Shown: piece by piece, positions 1 to 7,264 of the stretch | Layout of the letters: the number at the start of each line of letters is the position of its first letter | Position numbering within the stretch: position 1 is the first letter of the stretch | Assembly: GCA_003550325.1 (NCBI GenBank) | Contig: QKWP01001708.1 | Span: 38,252-102,251 of the forward strand | Reading direction: 5' to 3' | Length of the DNA stretch: 64,000 nt | DNA from: Gigaspora rosea | Taxonomy: Eukaryota; Glomeromycota; Glomeromycetes; Diversisporales; Gigasporaceae | Program-made: the position numbers and the translations under genes | Notes under the pieces: generated by a model | What the model was told of the DNA's origin: nothing | What the model saw: only the letters and a program-made list of their open reading frames with translations | The model's database searches: none

Positions 1-254
1 TCACACTGTTTATAAAACAGTTGGAGTGCACTTGAATCAATATGTGATATTGTAAATAAGTCATATTTGATTCTCTTTTCATGTTCCTTGCGAGTTATCT
101 CGCTTAGTTCTTTAGGTTCTCTAGGAATATCTTGTTGATTAGGCACTTTTAAAGTGGTAATACTGTGCCTATGCCTTGCTTTCTTTACTTTTGGGATTAG
201 ACCTAGGCATTTGCTTCGTTTGTTGGTATGCCTTGTTTTACTTTTTTGTTTACT
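1..254 (-). CDS. Open frame leaving left edge, downstream ORF of retroelement (partial)
   Basis: The frame is open from 254 to the left edge (about 84 codons) after a TAA at 255-257. It has ordinary protein composition, including stretches resembling KVPNQQDIPREPKEL and TISHIDSSALQLFY, and is lysine/arginine rich at its start. It overlaps the end of the tandem-repeat ORF in another frame, like the other ORF junctions in this element. By position it would be the start of a pol-like polyprotein, but no reverse transcriptase motif lies inside the window. Start codon not determined; entry by frameshift from the previous ORF is possible. Confidence 0.4.
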
Positions 255-628
255 TTACTCTTGTTTTCTTTTCTTGATCCTGTATTCTTATTTATATTAG
301 GTTTCTTAGGTTCATTTGTTATGTTTTTATTTAGTTGGGCGCCTTGTTTTACTTCACTTCGTGAATGTAAGAACAATGGCGCCTCAACTATAGTGAGTTC
401 TTCTTTGATTTGTTTGTTAGTTTCGTTAGGTTGGTAAGTTCGGTTATTTTTGTAACGTTGAGCGCCTTGCTTTACTTCACTTCGTGAATGTAAGGACAAT
501 GGCGCCTCAACGTTAATATTCTTTTTAATTTTCTGATTGGCTAGGTTGTTTAATTCGTTAATTTTACTTGGTTGGGTGCCTTGTTTTACTTCACTTCGTG
601 AATGTAATAGAGGCGACCTAACACTAGC
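203..628 (-). CDS. Tandem-repeat ORF with LHSRSEVKQGAQ motif
   Basis: The minus frame is open for 142 codons and ends at TAG 203-205, with no ATG near its beginning. It contains three near-identical copies of a motif of the form LHSRSEVKQGAQ (around 590, 490 and 365), separated by Lys/Asn-rich linkers of about 30 residues, plus a degenerate C-terminal VKQG copy near 230. A fourth related copy (GSEVKQGAQ) lies around 700-735 in a frame broken from this one, so the repeat tract originally extended further. Function unknown. The repeat is also strongly structured as DNA/RNA (hairpin flanked by GGCGCC), so selection could act on nucleic acid rather than protein. Confidence 0.4.
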   Translation of the reverse strand, partial: ASVRSPLLHSRSEVKQGTQPSKINELNNLANQKIKKNINVEAPLSLHSRSEVKQGAQRYKNNRTYQPNETNKQIKEELTIVEAPLFLHSRSEVKQGAQLNKNITNEPKKPNINKNTGSRKENKSKVNKKVKQGIPTNEANA

Positions 629-731
629 TTAGTTCTCATTTTTGTTATTTCTTGAGATTGATATGCTTGGCTAGATGTGAGTTCATTATTTTTACTCTGT
701 TGGGCGCCTTGTTTTACTTCACTTCCTTTTC
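338..731. repeat. Four interspersed hairpin repeats with GGCGCC borders
   Basis: Copies near 338-387, 462-512, 574-616 and 699-731 share a core of the form CGCCTTGTTTTACTTCAC followed by TTCGTGAATGTAA. The core folds as TTAC-TTCAC / GTGAA-t-GTAA around a three-base loop. Two copies are bordered on both sides by GGCGCC or a near match; the third and fourth are degenerate on the right. Spacing is about 110-125 bp. The repeats lie inside the tandem-repeat ORF and the intergenic piece next to the protease ORF. Confidence 0.7.
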
Positions 732-927
732 TTTCGTCCGCGGGTTTTCGAAGCTTCTTACTAGCCTTAGGAAAAAGGAAAGGTCGTCAGTGAAACGTGG
801 ATACTCGAAACTTGCTGCTAGGTTTATCCTCAGAGTATAATTCGGATAGGTTTGGCAGTAGCCTCCGAGCATTGCCGTAACCGTTTTTGGATTGCTTCAA
901 TCGGTAGTGTTGGTGTATGAGAACTCT
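629..927. other. Spacer between protease ORF and repeat ORF
   Basis: On the minus strand several short frames with protein-like composition follow the protease, for example a 29-codon frame near 817-905 and another near 655-783 ending in the fourth GSEVKQGAQ motif, each cut by stops. It reads as coding sequence of the element degraded by frameshifts, or as a structured non-coding spacer. GC is higher than in the flanking AT-rich DNA. Confidence 0.35.
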
Positions 928-1518
928 TTAATTATGTAGAGGTTCATTATTAATGAGAATAGTATGATTCTTTTGATCTTTTGATATTCCTATTTGTGAT
1001 TGATTTTTATTACTGAGGAGGATATATTTTGATTCTGTGTTTAGGACGTCTATTTTTAGATTGCATGTTAAATATTCGTTAATTTTAATATTGACTACTA
1101 TTTTGCCTATTATTTTGACTTCACTTCCTACTGCTTCTGCTATTGCTGGCTTTGATATAATTTTTTCTAATTCTAGTCTTTTTGCATGATTTATTTCTAT
1201 TGACGTGTTAGTTGATCCTTCATCTAGTTTGAATTCCATTATTATGCCATTTACGAGTGCTATAAAGTAAAATCCTTTTGCTCCTTTTTGTTTGAGCTTA
1301 TTGATTTTTGTTTCTTCAGGAAAAAATAATTTTTCGTAATTATGATAGGCAGAGTATTTTGGTTCGTTAAAATATTTTTCTTTATTAAAGGTAAATAGTT
1401 CTAGTTCTTTGGTACATGAATATGGATATGGATAATTATACATATTATAATGTTTGTTATTATACTCTCCAATACAGCCTGTATTTAATTTAGGGAGTTG
1501 TTCATGAGTATTGGGCAT
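928..1518 (-). CDS. Retropepsin-like aspartic protease of the retroelement
   Basis: 196 aa, starting 8 nt after the Gag stop. Residues about 82-110 read like a retropepsin active-site region: a hydrophobic strand, then LDEGSTNTSIEI (Asp99), aligning with the usual D-[ST]-G-[AST] motif except that Glu replaces Thr/Ser at the second position. Downstream, a VNIKI...NLKIDVLNTESKYILL stretch fits the second half of a retropepsin monomer, which normally ends in an ILG-like strand. In retroelements such a protease acts as a homodimer to cut Gag and Gag-Pol. The first 75 residues have no recognised domain. The unusual D-E-G-S lowers certainty that it is catalytically active. Confidence 0.55.
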   Translation of the reverse strand: MPNTHEQLPKLNTGCIGEYNNKHYNMYNYPYPYSCTKELELFTFNKEKYFNEPKYSAYHNYEKLFFPEETKINKLKQKGAKGFYFIALVNGIIMEFKLDEGSTNTSIEINHAKRLELEKIISKPAIAEAVGSEVKIIGKIVVNIKINEYLTCNLKIDVLNTESKYILLSNKNQSQIGISKDQKNHTILINNEPLHN

Positions 1519-1526
1519 GCTCCCGT

Positions 1527-3248
1527 TTAGAAATAATAATCATTTTCTGATTCTTCTGAGCTTTTCTTTTCAAGGTTATGACTTTCATATTCATCAGAAT
1601 CGCTTGAATCGCTTGATGATTCGTATTGTTCAGGTTCTTGATAGGATTGTGATTCTTCATCACTTGATGAGTATTCATTTTCAAGATGATATTGTTCTCT
1701 AAATTTTGTGAATCGGATGTATTCATCAAAATCTTCTTTTTCTCTTGATTTTTCAAGGTTGAATACCATTGGGTCTTCTATTTCTTCTACGTCTTTTCGG
1801 TATTTGTAACAGCTATTGGTAAAATGTGTATCTGTTTTACAATGATCACACCACATTTTCTTATCCTTATATTTTTCTTTATTAAATGGTTTATATTTCT
1901 TTTCATATTGTCCTGATGAGTCCTTTGGGCGAAATGATGATTTTTTAAATCCTTCTTCTTTGGTTCTGTAAGGCTTGGATGAGTCTTTTCCTTTCTTTGA
2001 TTCTTTCCATTTTTTGTAGTCTTCTCTAGATTTCCATGTTCTTCCTTTTTTGTCCGTATATCCATTTCCTTTCTTGTTAAATTCTTTTCTGTTTTTATCT
2101 TTTGAGAATCTCTCTTTTGAGAATTTCTTTCCTTTGTTATATCCTTTATCTTGTTTCTTTGATCTACAGTCACTCATAAGATGTCCTTTTCTTCCGCAAT
2201 TATAACATTTCATGTTTCTGAGAGATACTATTGCGAATTCATTCTTTTTGAATCTATTTTCTTTTTTCTTCTTTTCATTATCATAGAATTCTCTTTGTTT
2301 ATTTAGGAAGTTTGTTTGTTTCTTTTCTGATTGGTTTCTGAAATATTCTCCTACTTTTCCTGATTTATAATAATCATACACCCTTGATAGTGCTGTAAAG
2401 AATGCGGGTGTATCCGTGATTTCATTGTTAATTAAGTTCATCTGGCTTTTGTAGTCTTCCAGTTCATGTCGTCCATTTGGTAACATTCCTTCTAATAGTA
2501 TTTGTAATCCTCCTAAGAATGATGTGTTGTTTCTACATAATGCTAAGTCGCGGTTAAATTTGGTTTGGAAGTTTGCTGCTTCATCTATTTCAATTAAATA
2601 TCTTGGTTCAAATTTCATTTTGTTGAACAATTTCTGTTTTTCTTTAATCATTTTTGGTGTTATAAATACTTTATCAAACCATAATCTGAATGATATTTGT
2701 CTTGACATTCCATCTGTATCTGCACATGTTAAGTTTCCTTGTCCTATTCCTCCAGTATGTGCTGCTTGGAAGTACATGTTCATTTCTTCAGGGAAATTGG
2801 TTTTGTCTAACAAGATTGTTGTTGGGTTATCTTGTACTGATTCCCATTCATGCCTTCTTCTTCGTGCTCCTCTATTGAAGTCACTTGGGAAGTATGTTGT
2901 CAATTCATTTTTATGTGTTTCATATAATATGTATCTGTCGTAATCAAAGCATGATATCGCCAATTTGTGTATTAGGTTCTTTAAAAATACTACATTATAT
3001 GCTCCTGCATCTGCTGCGTTTCCTGCTATAAGTCCTGCTATATTATTTAATGCTATTCTATTATATCCATTATTGTAGTTTCCAGTAAAGTATCCTGTTG
3101 TTAATAAGTCCAGTGGTACATATACTTGTATTGCATGTTCGAAATGATTTCTAAATTGTACCCAATTTGAGCCATTGAGTATCATTCCATTCATTAAAGT
3201 TTTAAAGTTAATTTTGTTGAGGTCTGGAAATTCTATAGCGCCTGCCAT
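1527..3248 (-). CDS. Gag-like nucleocapsid protein with two CCHC zinc knuckles
   Basis: 573 aa. The N-terminal ~310 residues are mostly helical with hydrophobic/aromatic patches (NGSNWVQFRNHFEHAI near residue 27), compatible with a Gag capsid region. A CX2CX4HX4C knuckle (CYNCGRKGHLMSDC) lies at about 348-361 and a second (CDHCKTDTHFTNSC) at about 465-478, separated by a Lys/Arg/Ser-rich linker typical of RNA-binding nucleocapsid. The last ~70 residues are Glu/Ser/Asp-rich and acidic. The ATG lies inside the end of the preceding 155-aa ORF (16-nt overlap); the stop is followed 8 nt later by the protease ATG. The frame is intact. Known for the family: Gag packages the element RNA in a cytoplasmic particle. 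Assignment to a specific retroelement clade is not possible without pol. Confidence 0.75.
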   Translation of the reverse strand: MAGAIEFPDLNKINFKTLMNGMILNGSNWVQFRNHFEHAIQVYVPLDLLTTGYFTGNYNNGYNRIALNNIAGLIAGNAADAGAYNVVFLKNLIHKLAISCFDYDRYILYETHKNELTTYFPSDFNRGARRRRHEWESVQDNPTTILLDKTNFPEEMNMYFQAAHTGGIGQGNLTCADTDGMSRQISFRLWFDKVFITPKMIKEKQKLFNKMKFEPRYLIEIDEAANFQTKFNRDLALCRNNTSFLGGLQILLEGMLPNGRHELEDYKSQMNLINNEITDTPAFFTALSRVYDYYKSGKVGEYFRNQSEKKQTNFLNKQREFYDNEKKKKENRFKKNEFAIVSLRNMKCYNCGRKGHLMSDCRSKKQDKGYNKGKKFSKERFSKDKNRKEFNKKGNGYTDKKGRTWKSREDYKKWKESKKGKDSSKPYRTKEEGFKKSSFRPKDSSGQYEKKYKPFNKEKYKDKKMWCDHCKTDTHFTNSCYKYRKDVEEIEDPMVFNLEKSREKEDFDEYIRFTKFREQYHLENEYSSSDEESQSYQEPEQYESSSDSSDSDEYESHNLEKKSSEESENDYYF

Positions 3249-3700
3249 TGTGCGTCAAAGTTTGGTTTTATTTCTGTATATAGACAAAATTGTATATAAT
3301 CTTTGATATGTAAGTTTTCTAATTCAAGTCCTTTTTCTAACACTTCTCTTTCTTTAGAAATATGTCCAATAGTTATATAGGTTAATGAGTCTTTTATCTC
3401 TGGGAATTTCTTAAGTTTATCAAGGAATTTCTTCTGATTTTCTTTCTTTTTCTTTGATATCTTTTCAAGTTCCTTTTTATATTCGTCTTCAAGGGTTCGT
3501 AGTGCGTTAATTACTTTCACGAATGTATCGTATTCCCTTATTGTTAATGTTGTTTGATATGAAGGTATGCTATCAAAATATCTTTTGAATTGGTCTTGTA
3601 ATTCTCTTTTTCTTGAGTTGTGATAATATGTATTTGGATATATCGTTAGCCAGTAGTTGAGTTCTTGGTTTGTGAGTTTAATTGTGTTACTGTGTTGCAT
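3233..3700 (-). CDS. Small helical protein of the retroelement (155 aa), unknown
   Basis: An intact frame between the 108-aa ORF and Gag, overlapping both (14 nt upstream, 16 nt downstream). Mid-protein residues 70-110 are Glu/Lys-rich and likely coiled coil (LEDEYKKELEKISKKKKENQ). No zinc site, signal peptide or membrane segment. I do not recognise the family. Its place directly before Gag, and the overlapping starts, suggest translation from the same transcript, perhaps as a structural or accessory protein. Confidence 0.6.
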   Translation of the reverse strand: MQHSNTIKLTNQELNYWLTIYPNTYYHNSRKRELQDQFKRYFDSIPSYQTTLTIREYDTFVKVINALRTLEDEYKKELEKISKKKKENQKKFLDKLKKFPEIKDSLTYITIGHISKEREVLEKGLELENLHIKDYIQFCLYTEIKPNFDAQWQAL

Positions 3701-4013
3701 TCAGGTATTTTTGGTTCGTGATTCTGGTCAAATATTCTAAGTCCTGTTTATACACTCTTACAATGTTATTAATATATTCTTCAGGTTCTTCTTTCCTTAT
3801 ACAGTTGATAATATATGCTTGTACTAGTTCTGCTCTTGCAGGTTTATTTTGATCAATTATGACCTTGCTTTGTTGAAATATTATTTCTTCGTGTTGTTCT
3901 AACTGTTTGTACTTTTTGGGTCCTAAATCGATATTTCTGAGTTCTTTGATTCTATTTTCAATATCTTTGAGGTATTCTTCAGGGTTTAATAAGTTGATGT
4001 TGTTATTATTCAT
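3687..4013 (-). CDS. Small helical protein of the retroelement (108 aa), unknown
   Basis: Intact frame whose ATG shares its A with the TAA of the upstream membrane-protein ORF (TAATG). Composition is charged and helical: an Asn-rich start, then residues 12-60 rich in Glu/Lys/Leu, and a tail with EEPEEYINNIVRVYKQDL. No recognised domain and no membrane segment. The TAATG overlap is the type used for termination-reinitiation in some RNA viruses and non-LTR elements, which suggests coupled translation. Confidence 0.6.
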   Translation of the reverse strand: MNNNNINLLNPEEYLKDIENRIKELRNIDLGPKKYKQLEQHEEIIFQQSKVIIDQNKPARAELVQAYIINCIRKEEPEEYINNIVRVYKQDLEYLTRITNQKYLNATQ

Positions 4014-4357
4014 TAAGCTGAAGTTACAGGTGTTATAGTACTATCAATTGCTGATGCAAGTTGATATATTCTTTGTTGTTCTTTTTCTGCTAATTTGAGT
4101 TTGTTATTAAGTCTTTGTTTATATCCGAAGTATACTGCTAATATAAATGTGAATACTGCTATTAATGCTATTACTATGTCTTCAATTATTACGTTCTGGT
4201 CTTGAAAGTATGAAGGTGTTACTGTTGCAGTTGCTGTAGTTGTCTGAAATACAGTTGTTGGTTGTGCTGTTTGAGTTATTGTTATGTTTAAGGTCTGAGT
4301 TATTGACTGAGTTATTGTGGGTACTGATATTGTTACGAGTGAGAACTGTTGACTCAT
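4013..4357 (-). CDS. Small single-pass membrane protein, Thr/Gln-rich ectodomain
   Basis: 114 aa. Residues 1-58 are Thr/Ser/Gln/Pro-rich with potential N- and O-glycosylation (NITIT). One membrane helix lies near 60-79 (VIALIAVFTFILAVYFGY), followed at once by a basic stretch (KQRLNNKLKL) and a short polar tail. The positive-inside rule predicts N-out/C-in. The ATG directly abuts the stop of the upstream membrane ORF (TAAATG); the stop overlaps the next ATG. It has the same architecture as the three other membrane ORFs upstream, so these are probably diverged duplicates. Function unknown; envelope-like or membrane-remodelling roles are inference only. Confidence 0.65.
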   Translation of the reverse strand: MSQQFSLVTISVPTITQSITQTLNITITQTAQPTTVFQTTTATATVTPSYFQDQNVIIEDIVIALIAVFTFILAVYFGYKQRLNNKLKLAEKEQQRIYQLASAIDSTITPVTSA

Positions 4358-4666
4358 TTATCTTCTTCCGTTGAAGATATTGTTTCCTTGTTGGAGTGCT
4401 TGTTGGTATTGTCTAAGCTTTCGTTGTTGATCAGGTGGTAGACTATTGATTTGTTCTTGGGTTAGGGTTCTTAGTTCGTGTTGTCCTTGTTGAAATTCTG
4501 GTACCCTATTGTTTCTTCTTAAGTTCCTTTGTTTTCTTCTGTTACAGCTTTTGTGTATACAGATGGTAATAAGTACTATTAATGCGATACTTATAACAGT
4601 AAGTGTGATAATTGTAGCAGTTTTTGGTGAAATTGGTGTAATTGGTTGTTCTTGGGTTTGATTCAT
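4358..4666 (-). CDS. Small single-pass membrane protein, Gln-rich tail
   Basis: 102 aa. A short polar Pro/Thr N-terminus (about 17 residues) precedes one membrane helix (IITLTVISIALIVLITICI, about 19-37). Then comes a cysteine/basic juxtamembrane segment (HKSCNRRKQRNLRRNNR) and a Gln-rich cytoplasmic tail with TQEQINSLPPDQQRKLR. Predicted N-out/C-in. It is bounded on both sides by TAAATG junctions, so stop and start codons are adjacent with no spacer. The architecture matches the neighbouring membrane ORFs. No database family recognised. Confidence 0.65.
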   Translation of the reverse strand: MNQTQEQPITPISPKTATIITLTVISIALIVLITICIHKSCNRRKQRNLRRNNRVPEFQQGQHELRTLTQEQINSLPPDQQRKLRQYQQALQQGNNIFNGRR

Positions 4667-5022
4667 TTAGCAGCAGCCTGAGTCATTGTATTGAGCTTCG
4701 TATGATATGTTCGGATGTCTTTTGTATAATCTCTTTTTATACCTTTGTATTGATATACAGCAAATAGTAATTGTTAATATATAGATAAATATTACTATAA
4801 TTAGTACTTGTAACAATGAGTATGCTAAAGGGTTCTTTGATATATCTCCTGAAGTATTATTGATTGTTGTTGGTACAATAGTTTGATAGTGGTCATAGAT
4901 TGTATATTGAAGAATATTTGTGTTCGCGAATATGTTTGATCACGTGGGTATATGCTTTGGTTTGTTCTAATGTTTCTAATTATTTTGTTTATGAATGAAG
5001 GTTCCTGAATGGAATAGTTCAT
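4667..5022 (-). pseudogene. Frameshifted single-pass membrane protein ORF
   Basis: An ATG-started frame (5022 to 4825) gives about 30 plausible N-terminal residues. A second frame, open from 4939 to TAA 4667-4669, encodes a polar Thr/Asn-rich stretch, one membrane helix (LIIVIFIYILTITICC) and a basic tail (RYKKRLYKR) ending in a cysteine pair. The second frame has no ATG of its own, so the two parts are most simply one protein with a frameshift between about 4942 and 4825. A programmed shift or a splice cannot be excluded. Layout is as in the two intact membrane ORFs downstream; the stop abuts the next ATG. Confidence 0.5.
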
Positions 5023-5090
5023 ATACAGTTACACTAGTATTGTTGTTTTGGCACGGTAAGGTATTAAAATGTTATGTCTTGAGCGCCTTT

Positions 5091-5606
5091 CTATTTGTAT
5101 CTCGGTGGTTGGTTGTTTTGCGATTGTGATAATTGTTGGGCTAACTGTTCTATGTTGATATTGTTTATATCTAATGGTGTTGTGAATGGTGTTTGGCTCG
5201 TTCCTATTGGTGCTTATGTTAAGTTACTCTTGTATTCTAATTTCCTTTTTCTAATTCTTTTTATACAGATACCTAATATTATGGCTATTATTGATAATGT
5301 GGCTGTGATTGTAGATAGAATTTCTATTGCTAAGGTATTGTTTATGTTACTGTTTGGAGCTTCTGTAGATGTAGCTAGTATTGTGATTTTGGCGTTTGTT
5401 GGCTTTGTACTTGGATTTTCTTGGGCATTTGGTATTGTAGGAGTTTGTGTTGCAGGTGTTGTTTGTGGGATTGGTACTGAAATTACTATATCAGCTTGTA
5501 CTATGGTTCGATTTTTCTGTTAATATTGATATTGTTCTGAGGCTAAAATTACAAATATTATGAATAATATTATTTGGTGTATTAAGGCTGTTTTGGCATT
5601 AATCAT
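5091..5606 (-). pseudogene. Signal-peptide membrane protein ORF with two in-frame TAA stops
   Basis: One frame runs from ATG 5606 to TAG 5091-5093 (171 codons, last TAG), interrupted only by TAA at 5520-5522 and TAA at 5214-5216. Segments in order: a signal-peptide-like start (hydrophobic run IILFIIFVILA), a stop, a Thr/Pro/Ala-rich ectodomain, a membrane helix (TITATLSIIAIILGICI) with a basic KRIRKRK anchor, a stop, then a Gln/Asn/Pro-rich tail. All parts fit one type I membrane protein in one frame. The simplest reading is two nonsense mutations. Efficient readthrough is an alternative, because the frame beyond both stops still looks protein-like. Confidence 0.5.
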
Positions 5607-5833
5607 TGAGAATTTGTTTTGGCGAAGTTGGATGCCTTTCTCTGTTCAATTACTGTATTTGTTTAGAATTTTGGCGTTGAAATACTTTGAGTTCTATTTT
5701 AAATGATTGTGTAGGTGAATAATTATGATTGGTTGAATATGATTCTTTTGGAGCTTGTTCGTTCTAATTTGATTTTGTAGGTTCAATAATGGTTATGGGT
5801 GTAGTTCGTAGGTAACAGTTGAGTAGTTTTTTT

Positions 5834-5953
5834 TTAACCAAGTTTCTCTGGTTTCTTACTACTTTTTGGATTAAATATAGCCTGAATGGCTTGCCGTTCT
5901 GGTTGAATTTGTAGTGGTTTAGTTAAATTTTCTAAGGTATAGGTGTGATTCAT
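5834..5953 (-). CDS. 39-aa ORF at the 5' end of the retroelement
   Basis: A short ATG-to-TAA frame, too short for standard ORF calling, in the leader region of the element. It is Gln/Lys/Pro-rich and polar (QPERQAIQAIFNPKSSKKPE) and begins MNHTYTLENL. No membrane segment and no recognised domain. It sits about 230 nt upstream of the broken signal-peptide ORF. It may be a leader peptide or chance; the only support is composition and strand agreement with the cassette. Confidence 0.3.
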   Translation of the reverse strand: MNHTYTLENLTKPLQIQPERQAIQAIFNPKSSKKPEKLG

Positions 5954-6803
5954 AGGTGTCAGTTGGTTGAGCACCTTATATTTCTTTTAAGTATTTCTTT
6001 GCTTTTAATTCTTTATTGTTTATCGAATGTTTAGTTAATACTTTTGTTTCAATATAGTTCCTTCTTTGAGGTAGCTATTCTCAAAGTTAGTACTCAAGAG
6101 TGCGTGCTATTTCACTTTTGATGTTCGTTGAAACTTTTAGTCCAGAAAGTTATATAGTTAAATACACTTTATTAACAAGTTTTTCGATAAGAAATATGTT
6201 TATATTTAATAAACTTTGATTTTATTTATAATATTTAATATACGATAGATAATACAGTTGAATAATAATAATGTGTAATAATAAATAAGAATATATGCTA
6301 TATAATTTAATATTATTTAAGATATTGAGTACGTTGATTTTGGTGCTAAACTAATATTCAAGGTTCTATATGGTAATAATTTTGTGGTATAAATTTTGAT
6401 TTTAATACAGTAATATGATTAACGATTTATAAGGTAATAAAATTTTGAATGCGGTGAAATGTTAAAAATACTAAAATACGCAAGAATAACTATCATGTAA
6501 AAAGTTCGGTTTTAAATAATTATTTTCGATTAATAAAATACATTACATTAATTTCATTTTTCTATCTATTTGATCACGTTAACATATTCGTTGTTTACGT
6601 GTTATTGTTTTGATTGTTTTCCGGTAGTTATGCCGATTTCTGTACCAGCCAGATTAGTGTTACAGTTCGATTTTCAAGTTTCCGATATTCGGTTTTCTTC
6701 ATGGTCCAATTTGTACGAATTTGGAAGATGATCTTCCAGGTAATTTTATGTGATACCCTGTACACGCTATTTGATACATTAGTCTTAATATTATTAAAAG
6801 TTA
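5954..6803. other. AT-rich region, no gene seen
   Basis: Possible 5' flank or leader of the minus-strand retroelement up to about 6130, then very AT-rich sequence without a convincing frame. I looked for a long terminal repeat or a tRNA-complementary primer site between 5640 and 6200 and could not support one. Confidence 0.4.
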
Positions 6804-7264
6804 CATATGCTCCGATTTTTGGAATTTATAAGTAGAGCTTATTTTTTTTTAAAACTTTAAAATTAAATAATTTTTGATCTACTGGCCGTTTTAAATAATA
6901 TTACTACCAAAATGGTTGTCTCTTTGAGACGATTCCAACGAGCCCAAAATCATTAAAATCCAATCACAGGAACACGAGAAAATGCGCTGTCAAATAGGTG
7001 ACGCACCTCTAGGGTTGTACAATTGGTTAGACATAGGTCTAACCAATTGTACAACTCTAGAGATGCGTCACCTATTTGACAGCGCATTTTCTCGTGTTCC
7101 TGTGATTGGATTTTAATGATTTTGGGCTCGTTGGAATCGTCTCAAAGAGCCGAACATTTTGGTAGTAAAATCATTTAAAATGGGCCAGTAGATCAAAAAT
7201 TATTTAACTTTAAAGTTTTAAAAAAAATAAGCTCACTTATAAATTCCAAAAATCGGAGCATATG
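6804..7264. mobile_element. 460-bp foldback element (two ~228-bp inverted arms)
   Basis: The left arm starts CATATGCTCCGATTTTTGG and the right arm ends with its reverse complement (CCAAAAATCGGAGCATATG). The arms match almost perfectly up to a tiny loop near 7033-7036. It has no coding capacity. It abuts the ATG of a hAT C-terminal fragment at 7262, so it inserted beside or into that gene. No clear target-site duplication; a TA within the terminal CATATG is possible. Confidence 0.85.

Larger units (their letters stand above)
1..5960 (-). mobile_element. Multi-ORF Gag/protease retroelement (left-truncated by window)
   Basis: A run of minus-strand ORFs from about 5953 down to the left edge is packed like a viral or retroelement genome. 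Seen: a Gag-like protein with two CCHC knuckles, a following aspartic-protease-like ORF, and upstream of Gag a set of small single-pass membrane proteins whose stops and starts overlap or abut. This order (membrane module, then Gag, then protease) is not the usual Ty3/Ty1 layout, where any envelope-like gene is 3' of pol. Reverse transcriptase, RNase H and integrase are not in the window and would lie at lower coordinates. I could not identify LTRs or a primer-binding site between 5600 and 6200. It could also be an endogenised virus-like element. Gag and protease are intact, so this copy may be recent; the 5'-most membrane ORFs are broken. Confidence 0.6.

Noticed and set aside
228..437. Plus-strand 69-codon frame near the left edge
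   Set aside because: Antisense shadow of the tandem-repeat ORF; hydrophobic only because the other strand is Lys/Asn-rich.
1502..2943. Other frames across Gag (1502-1756, 1787-2173 minus; 2524-2943 plus)
   Set aside because: Shadow frames of the Gag-like ORF, which has zinc knuckles and correct neighbours.
5095..5523. 142-codon plus-strand frame
   Set aside because: Hydrophobic antisense shadow of the Thr/Pro/Ile-rich membrane-protein frame; the minus frame has a signal peptide, stop-transfer anchor and neighbours on the same strand.
6614..6835. Plus-strand 73-codon frame
   Set aside because: No domain, overlaps the foldback arm, low-complexity hydrophobic composition.
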